Positions 56,476 through 64,000 of a stretch of 64,000 nucleotides of DNA are shown one piece after another; positions within the stretch are counted from its first letter, which is position 1; the number at the start of each line of letters is the position of its first letter. A program made the position numbers and the translations under genes. The notes under the pieces are model-generated. The model saw nothing but the letters and a program-made list of their open reading frames with translations, was not told where the DNA came from and ran no database searches. The DNA is from Neodiprion pinetum (taxonomy: Eukaryota > Arthropoda > Insecta > Hymenoptera > Diprionidae). The stretch spans positions 32,333,077-32,397,076 of the forward strand of contig NC_060233.1 of the NCBI RefSeq assembly GCF_021155775.2, in the 5' to 3' direction.

Positions 56476-58846
56476 TAAAAAAAAAAAATACATTTGTTAT
56501 ATTATACTGAACGGCAAAGACTGATATTGAAAACGCGTTTATCTCGCGATTATGATATTATTACGGTAATACCTACATACATACCCTCGACTACGTGCGA
56601 AGTTATTGATCATTTGTCAAATAATTTCACACCGTTTAATATTATACTTATACAATCAAGACATATCCGAGTCTAATCAGACTCGTTTCCTATATTCTCC
56701 CTATATACATTTCTTATGATTCACAATTCGTTTTATAACGTACACTTTTCTTGTAACAATATACCGACGGAAAAATAGGCGATTAATATTATTAACTGCC
56801 TCACAAAAATAAAAATCGAAAAATTAATAAAATATACAAAATAAAAAACAAGATTTGATAAAAATTCATCACGATTAGACGTTGTAAAAAAATCCGCGGG
56901 TTTTGCAGCCGTGTACATAACAAAAGGATGCAATTGATCATACACGATGCACTAATTACCATCCAATCACGTTAAATGCTTTCGTACGGCCTAGTCAAAT
57001 TATTCATATTTTTTTTCTCTTCATTACTATTATTTTTGGTCTTGTCTCTCATTAGAGGATTCAGTATACACGAGCCGAGCGCGATACTTATACGATATGA
57101 ATAATAATAGTAGTAATAATCATAATGACGTGAGAAATTTGTTATGGTTTAATCGTCGTGACCCCTGCATAATTATCCTAATCATTATAACATATAAGCT
57201 GCCACTGAACACATCTCATTGGTAACACTACTTATACCTACATATGTATATATATATATATATATATATATTGGTATATATACACCCGTATATATATAAA
57301 ATATATACATAATAATATAGTATATTTATTATGATTATTATGATTATGATTATTAATTATCATTACCACAATCGTCTATACCATTTGTACTTTAAATTTC
57401 AGTTAAAACAAAATGAATGCCTTTTTTTTTAATAAAATGGAAAATAAAAGGAACTATACCTGGTTCGTCCGAGTGATTAAATTTTCATTCACACACCGAA
57501 ATTAATCTCCATAATTATTACAAACGTTCGTCATCTCCATTACTAAAAAAGTGATAGCTTAAAGTGACAACAATTGTTAACAGAAGCTGAAAATATTTTT
57601 TTTTCAACCCCGTGAAACACTTAATTTATATAGGGTACAAACTTTTCAAAAACGAAGGTAATGATCAGAGCCAATTGTACTCAAATTTAGAGAAAAAATT
57701 TAGCAATAAGTGAAAATTGTTAACGTAAACGGTATATAATTGTAGTTATAAGATATGAAAGATATTAAATTTTTTGGGATGATGATAATTTATGCGTGAT
57801 TTATCGACTGTGTAAAATATGAAATAATTGCGAGTGAAATTTCTCGTGATTACGTGCGTAATTATTACCCCCGCTATAATGTGCTTCCAACAATTTCATA
57901 ATCTACTTACAACTCGCGAAGCTTGTCGTACTCGAATTAAATATATACTTCGTTCGTTCGAAAGTGTTACACCTATAGGTATACCTTAGTAATATCGTGG
58001 TACGCAAACTGTGAAGAATTAAGTGAGATATAAACGGGAAAAAATAAGATATGATTAGACAGAGAGAGAAAGAATAAGAAAACATTAAAGGAAAAGTATA
58101 GTCGGTAATGATTTTCTAATGAGGCTCACACCGACGTTTTTAAAGAATGGAGTGATGGAGCTTAATGATATATACATGTAATATTAATAACACAGACCTC
58201 GGTCATAAATCCGAAAAGCAATTTCTTCAAGATTTTTGCAGCTATATGCAATGTTCCGCTAAAATATTTATAAGAAAAGTTCGAATTTCTTTAAAAGGAT
58301 CGGGATAAGCTAGTTGCGAAATTGACGATGGTGTACAGAAATACAGTGGTATTTATTTTTCTAAGAAAGATACAAAATTTTATATGTTTACAATAACTGA
58401 TCGGTAGAAAAGTAGCTACGCTATGGATTTAAACAGTAATACCATAATGATAGTGATAAAAATAATCAGCAGTGATGTGTCAACTAATCCTAAACATATA
58501 ATATTGACCAAGTACGGAAATTACATGGTTTAAATACTGTACGTACAGAAATGAAAACGAGTCTAATTACCTACGATCAGCTGGTTTGCGTAATATATGT
58601 ATAATTAAAAGTATGTATATAAGGACACATATAGCACGGTTAGTGATACATAAATAATTACTATAAAAAAAAAAGGATTACGATATAATGATAATAATAA
58701 TAATAATTTAGGTGAGTAATTTTGGGCAATCTGTTCAGGTCTAAATTGGAATTGTATCGTCCAATTGGTCAAGGGACATATTTCCAACTCTCGAATCACT
58801 TATTCCTTAACAGTTATAAATTCGTTGAGATTCGGGAATTTCCATT

Positions 58847-59005
58847 TTATAAGCGAATTCCCGGATTACGGGACGCTACGAAGTTCAGGAGCTCGTCGCT
58901 GTCCTCGCAAACGAAGGGTTTCAAATGGTGGCAGGCAACGTCGTGCCACTTGATACCGTCGTTGTAGAAATTGTTCAAAATCGACAAACAGGACTCGTCG
59001 TTACC
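58847..59005 (-). CDS. C-type lectin last exon
   Basis: Acceptor AATTTCAG; 53 codons including TAA at 58847-58849. It encodes NDESCLSILNNFYNDGIKWH, the WHD calcium-site variant, CHHLKPFVCE and a short C-terminal tail. Confidence 0.93.
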   Translation of the reverse strand, partial: GNDESCLSILNNFYNDGIKWHDVACHHLKPFVCEDSDELLNFVASRNPGIRL

Positions 59006-61091
59006 CTGAAATTAATTACAATCGTTAATTCAAGCACTCACATTTGTCAATCATTCTAGAACCCAAGCATACAAGACACGAATGGATTACAAAAGAAAAA
59101 AAAAAACAAATAAAAAAAAAAATGGATACCGTATATGTCATGCAAAATTAGTTCTCTATATTCACACGTATTGCGAAAAATCAAAAAAATCACCGTTAAA
59201 AGAGGCCAAGCCTCGTGAAAAGTAGCCGAAAACAAAAGCCAAGCTAATTCAAAGGCCAACATAAAATCAACATAGCCGCCGTTGGCTCGCTTGCGATATT
59301 ATTTCCGTTTGAATTCAACTGTCAAAATTCGCCGTTCGGCAAACGCTGTTTCGAACCAAACGAGAAGACTGTAAGAATAGTTCAGTTGTGGTTTCACCAC
59401 AGACGGAAGCGCACGCATCGAGAAATCAGCTCGTAGAAGTTACGCGTACGCGTTGCCATATCATGCATTGCTGCTGTGATTCACGCTTGAACCAATCAAT
59501 CGCATCACATGTTAATATCAGTTCGAAGATACCTGTGCGGCTTCGCGGTTGTCGGGCTGAGCTTGTCCGTATCCTCCGGTCGCGCTCCAGTCACCGGAGT
59601 CTCGTTTAGTGGTGGGACCGATTTTAGCTCCGGAACCGGACCAGAACCATCCGTTTATGTTCTGGGGCTGTAGGTCGGCCCTGTTGCAGCCGTTGAAGTT
59701 GCATTTGCGGCCAGAGGTCCAGATGTACTTGATGTTTCCTAGATTTCAAACAGGGTTAGTAAAATGTGGTTAAGGTTAACTAGAATTAGAAGTCGAATGA
59801 CGCAGTTATCGTCGCTGCAAGTGAAACCGATGAGGGTTTTGCGCATTCGGAGTACGTTAAACCTCTCCAAGAATTTTTCATTCGTCTAAGTTTATCCATA
59901 CAAGATTATCGGTATAGAAACTGCGTTCGTTTGCGTGATGCGTCAATTTTTAAACAGTTTCATTACCGCGGTACGAAGGTGCTCGGACGTGTAATGCAAT
60001 AATCGCTTGACCGCGCACTCGCACGCAATATTTTACGTATGCGTATATTAGACTTTTCTACGAGGCTGGAGAAATTGCCTAGAGGTAATTTTTCGAGGTA
60101 CGTAGTAATTTCGTAATTATTAAAATTGCTGAATTGACAACAATTCACAGAACTTTCGACACTTTTGTCATTAAATACTCCAGCCTTTACTGCCGTAAGT
60201 CCAGTTGTCTAAAAATTGTAAAATACTGAGGAAAAGGTGAAAAAAATTCTTAGCCAATTTGGGCACACCAGTAGGTACATACTTCGCTGGCCACAATTTT
60301 AGATGAATATTTATCACATTAGTCAAGATTCTCTTCCTTTTTACGAGCATAAACATCAATTTTCGGAACCTATTCTCGAGATTCATGTATAGATAAGGAG
60401 CCTGATTAATTACATGAAATTATTGCACGCACATACACTTGACTTTTACATCTTGATACTTTCGAGTTTCAACCTGACGCTCGATACGTAATTACTTCCT
60501 TCATTCATCCCGTGATTAATTACTAAAATTGTTATTAAGATTCTCCAGGGGTTCTTTTACTTTCTCGAATATATGTTACGTATAAACGTGGATGCAGAAA
60601 CTTGAGCGGCAAGTTTTCACCAGTCGTCTCAGCGTTACGAAACCGTTAATGCTTACATCTGCACAGCGGTAGTGCAAGTAGCCGCGTCCAGGATGATTTG
60701 CTTACGTAATGTTCGTGTTACTGCCCCTCGGTATTGCATTTCAGTTTACGTGCCGCAGGTGCGCCTGAAATTGCGAAATGGCTAACTGACCGATCATTCG
60801 CCTAATACTCGTTTATCATCGATTGAATTACAATTCTTGGTGTGATAATATTCGCGCGCGAAATTTTAGCTGCATAACTCTACGTGTCTGTTCCTATTCG
60901 ATCCCTCATTGCTCACTTTTACCCATCAATTAGATGCTCAGTGAATAATCGCCGATTTTCTAACCATTAGACTTGATAATTATACGACAATTATATCGTG
61001 GCCTTGCCAGGTTATTAATTGTTCGAGTATCTAAATACCGCGTTACGAAACGAAAAAAAACTCCGTGATATATGTAATCCTTTCGCGTGCC

Positions 61092-61126
<35 letters not shown>

Positions 61127-61949
61127 GTTCCTCCTTTCCTTCACTCTCAATTATGGTTTCAATTCAGACATGCAGATAGGTGAAGGTGCAATCGAGTGAA
61201 AGCTGGGCTGACTGCCGTACAATCATCTGCTCTCAATTCTCAATGTAACATGCCCGCGGTGCATTGCCCCGCGAACCAACTTACACTGCGACTTTAGGCA
61301 CTCTTACCTCTCGCGATTCTTTGTTTAATGAATTCATTCTCCTGCGGAGTCTCTAGGGATACGGCGTCCATGCAATGACGTCTGCAGATGTTCCTCGCGT
61401 CCAACCAATCCACTTCCAATCCTCTGGTCGGCGCGTGTTCCCAACTGAAGAAGTACGAATGGGCAACGTTTCTCGCATCTCGGTACGTCGAGTGACGAAC
61501 GCCTGAAATTAGAATTAGAATTTGTTTTCCACGTTCCTAGTTACAGCTTTTTCGCTAGACATCAATTGAATTACCTACGTTTTGAATACAACCTTCTGCA
61601 TTAAATTTGAATCAGTGACCAATCGAAATTCTTTGTGAGAAGCACCGTTGATTTCAGAATCGAATCCCCGCCGATATAATACGTAGTATACTCTCCAAAC
61701 CCCACGACGCACTTTATAGTTTTATAAAAATTTATGCCCACGAGGGAAGAAGTGACCCAGTTTAGGTAGAAAGCCTCGCACGTATGAGCGACAAGAACGT
61801 GGACGCAATGATAAGTTGATCTACGCCCTACGTATGGGGGTCTGTGCATACTCACGATTAGCGCAGCTTCTTGGATCAGGCAGAGCCAGGCGACGCTGGG
61901 CCGTCACTGCTACGAGCATAAAAAACAGTAGGTAGAACGCCCTGTACAT
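58847..61949 (-). CDS. Secreted C-type lectin, whole spliced gene
   Basis: Four coding exons (61949-61856, 61502-61308, 59738-59533, 59005-58847) join in phase into a 217-residue protein. Residues 1-18 form a signal peptide (MYRAFYLLFFMLVAVTAQ); one C-type lectin domain fills almost all the rest. Hallmarks are WLDARNICRRHCMDAVSLET, the WFWSGSG segment, a QPD triplet in the long loop (QAQPDN), WHD at the WND position and the final FVCE cysteine. In this family QPD usually goes with galactose-type and EPN with mannose-type binding, so galactose preference is an inference. There is no membrane helix, so it is probably secreted. The gene is tail-to-tail with CadN. The family is recognised; no specific gene name is assigned. 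Confidence 0.93.
59533..59738 (-). CDS. C-type lectin exon, carbohydrate-binding loop
   Basis: 206 nt between acceptor AATCTAG and donor GTATCT. It has IWTSGRKCNFNGC, WFWSGSGAKIGP and the QPD-containing GGYGQAQPDNREAAQ loop, which holds calcium and sugar ligands in this family. Confidence 0.93.
59739..61307 (-). other. C-type lectin large intron
   Basis: About 1.57 kb without coding content; it includes a plus-strand run of about 31 T at 61093-61123. Confidence 0.85.
61093..61123. repeat. Poly-T tract
   Basis: About 31 consecutive T on the plus strand inside the lectin intron. Confidence 0.93.
61308..61502 (-). CDS. C-type lectin exon, first half of the CRD
   Basis: 195 nt between acceptor ATTTCAG and donor GTAAGA. 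It carries HSYFFSWEHAPTRGLEVDW and CRRHCMDAVSLETPQENEF, the first conserved alpha-helix and cysteine region of the lectin fold. Confidence 0.93.
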
Positions 61950-61958
61950 TTTGGCAGC
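61856..61958 (-). CDS. C-type lectin exon with start codon and signal peptide
   Basis: ATG at 61949 (context CCAAAATG) follows 9 nt after a possible acceptor (TCTGTTTCCAG), so there is probably a 5' untranslated exon further upstream. It encodes the signal peptide and the N-terminal LPDPRSCAN stretch. Donor GTGAGT, 1-nt phase. Confidence 0.88.
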
Positions 61959-64000
61959 CTGGAAACAGACGAAATGACGAAAATTAAACGAGTAGACAAG
62001 TGAGGACAGTAGAAGCAGACCGTGAGTTGTCGGACGTCTGACTATAAATTTACTCAAGTTTATCACCTAGCACTTTACACTCGGTGTTTCCGTCGTAGGT
62101 ACACGGTTAAAGAAAAAATAGCACAGTCTTACTCTCGCGTGAAGTCGAGGATATAGCGATGCGGTGAAAATGATTGTGCAAACGATTGTGCATTTCAGGG
62201 TAAGTACGAAGCGTGGACGATTATGGAGGGGCTTTGAACCGACTGGATATTGTACGTAATTCACTCCTTGCGCAACAAAGTACTCGCTCGTGTGTTCTTA
62301 GGTAATACAAAGTACGCCGTATCAGATGCTTCTTTCTTACGTTACAACCTCGGCGCAAGTTTTATGGCTGACGTGAGTCGCCGTGTTGCAGACTAAGAAT
62401 TCGAAACGTCCTAAATAAGCGTCGTCACTTTTATGGCAGAAGTGTTTGACCTAGACGAAATAATACATGCGGATCTAACAGACTCCTTGATCTTAATTAA
62501 TTACGAGCCTCCTCTACGCGATTAGAGAACAATTTTGATGCTTTCAAGGATCTCATCTACAGCCTGAAGGCTAATACCAGACAGCTGGTGCGTCCTTGCC
62601 ACAGATTTCATCTCATCAACGAGCCTTCGAGATGCTGCATGACAAGTATGGACAATTTGCATCATAGGCATCTCGTCATTTGTATTAAATTAAAAATAAC
62701 GATAATGATGTAACTGTAATAATAATAGGAGACGGGATGGCTCGGCAACAATTTCTGCGTCAAGGCTGAATGTACATACTTATTAAATGTTATTCACTAC
62801 GTGCACTCTAATCGCTATTTATACGTGACATTGTATAAAATTGTGATGTTGAAAAAACTTTTGGTGCTTCAAGTCCAGCTTGACGTTTACAAAGGTCTTT
62901 AAAAAAAAATGCATTGAAGACACCCTGAAGTTAGTGAAACACATATTCAAACGGTGTAGATATGCATCGTGTAATCAGGTTTTCGTTAAATCACACGATC
63001 CGCGTGTTAATAACTGATGGAAAGTAGGAAAAAGTAGAAGAGAAAGATAAAGAAATCCACACGGGAAAGGTCACCGATTGCTGACTCTATCCTGGGGTTC
63101 AAGACACCTCGAGCGATAGCGAATGACGAGTACAAACTCTCTCTCCTTGGAATATATTTACACGTGAACAAGTCGAGCATGTGAATCAATTGGCGGTACG
63201 TTTTACAGGTCGAATATACGGGTGCTACAGCTGGGCGATAGCCATACGGGTTATTCACAACGGGCAACCTGGATGTATTGGAAGTGACGAACTTTCGAAA
63301 ATTAATGTTTCACTTTCTACAGTGCAGGTCACGATAATTATCGCCTAATCGTTAATTGATAATTTAACGTAGGCCGAGAATTCCGGTTTCTCAAAATGTA
63401 TTGAATTGGAAAAAAGCACACATGGAATCAGTTTATATAAATTATGAACAGTTTCAAGTTTCACCGCCGGACAGGGCGAGAGAGAGAGAGCGGTATTAAT
63501 TATTACTCTACGATTCGAACCTAATTTTTGTCTGCATTTTGATAGAGAACGTTTCAGACTTGTGACCTTAATAGATTTTGGTAGAATCCCGCGTAGCCCT
63601 CTTTTCTGTGTCAGCATTTGTTCATCTTCACTCAACCGTGAGTTTGATTGATAACGGATGTATTTATAACGTTTTTTTTCTTTTCCAGTAGCTATTTCGG
63701 CACTGGTGAAAGATCATTAGAAGCAGTTGTTCTCTAAAGACTTTAAATGATTTTGTGCAATGATATTGCATCGTCAGAATCATCCTGGTGAATGGGATCA
63801 GTCGCGTCGTGAGAGACTCTGACCAACTTTCACGTAGGGAATCTTAGCCAATTGATAAGCGTATAAAGTGTATTTAAACATCTAATTACCGCGACACACA
63901 ATTGCCGCATCCTCAATAACTAGGAACGTAAAGTTTCGCCTAAAAATATGTATAATAGAATGTGTATAATCAACATAAACTTAATTTTTATGTTCTTCGT
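61959..64000 (-). other. Region upstream of the C-type lectin
   Basis: I recognise no second gene. A TTTATAG sequence on the minus strand near 62043-62050 could be a core promoter element for the lectin, but the pyrimidine-rich acceptor directly before the start codon argues for a more distant untranslated exon. The minus-strand frame at 63345-63635 (96 codons) has no recognisable domain. Confidence 0.45.

Larger units (their letters stand above)
52404..58846 (+). other. CadN 3' region and intergenic space to the lectin gene
   Basis: About 6.4 kb, strongly AT-rich, with CATA/TACA repeats (52735-52765, 53225-53275), TA repeats, a long (ATT)n tract and a palindromic element at 56.2-56.5 kb. 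The CadN 3' UTR must begin here. AATAAA occurs at 53409, 55979, 57431 and elsewhere, but the sequence alone does not show which is used. No coding gene recognised. Confidence 0.65.

Overview
This is eukaryotic, intron-rich, AT-rich DNA. The deduced proteins point to an insect, and a hymenopteran (possibly a sawfly) is my best guess; no marker in the window fixes the species. Three things are clear: one very large neural (N-)cadherin gene on the plus strand, one intact Ty3/gypsy-type LTR retrotransposon on the minus strand upstream of it, and one small C-type lectin gene on the minus strand downstream of it.

Layout. 1-2369: no gene recognised. 2370-9963: a 7,594-bp LTR element in minus orientation, with 963-bp LTRs in which I saw no difference, a TACA target duplication, a primer-binding site, a polypurine tract, gag, pol and a textbook -1 frameshift signal between them. 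9968-14604: non-coding, with a 60-bp tandem repeat near 13.3 kb and GA microsatellites. 14605-52403: the cadherin, 35 exon positions and about 3,002 residues per isoform. Every exon was placed from splice sites and phase, and all phases close. Position 9 is a duplicated, mutually exclusive pair (9a/9b, each 191 nt). Introns are long in the first half (up to 13.6 kb after exon 12) and very short after exon 13. 52404-58846: AT-rich 3' region with microsatellites and a palindromic MITE-like element. 58847-61958: a four-exon secreted C-type lectin of 217 residues, convergent with the cadherin. 61959-64000: upstream of the lectin, nothing recognised.

Function. The cadherin is an adhesion receptor with a signal peptide, a long series of calcium-binding EC repeats, the membrane-proximal primitive classic cadherin region (EGF and laminin-G domains), one transmembrane helix and a catenin-binding tail. 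The lectin is a separate secreted carbohydrate-recognition protein; sharing a locus is no evidence of a shared pathway. The retroelement is an independent insertion that looks young and coding-competent.

Most interesting structures: the gag-pol frameshift cassette (overlapping slippery heptamers, 7-nt spacer, 11-bp stem); the conserved 9a/9b exon pair with weak donors on both copies, while the other fly-type alternative exon pairs have no counterpart here; a very long imperfect hairpin (about 330-350-nt arms) inside the largest cadherin intron; two smaller foldback elements; and a 60-bp repeat that stays open as 20-residue units on the minus strand. I did not find a wholly new multi-gene system.
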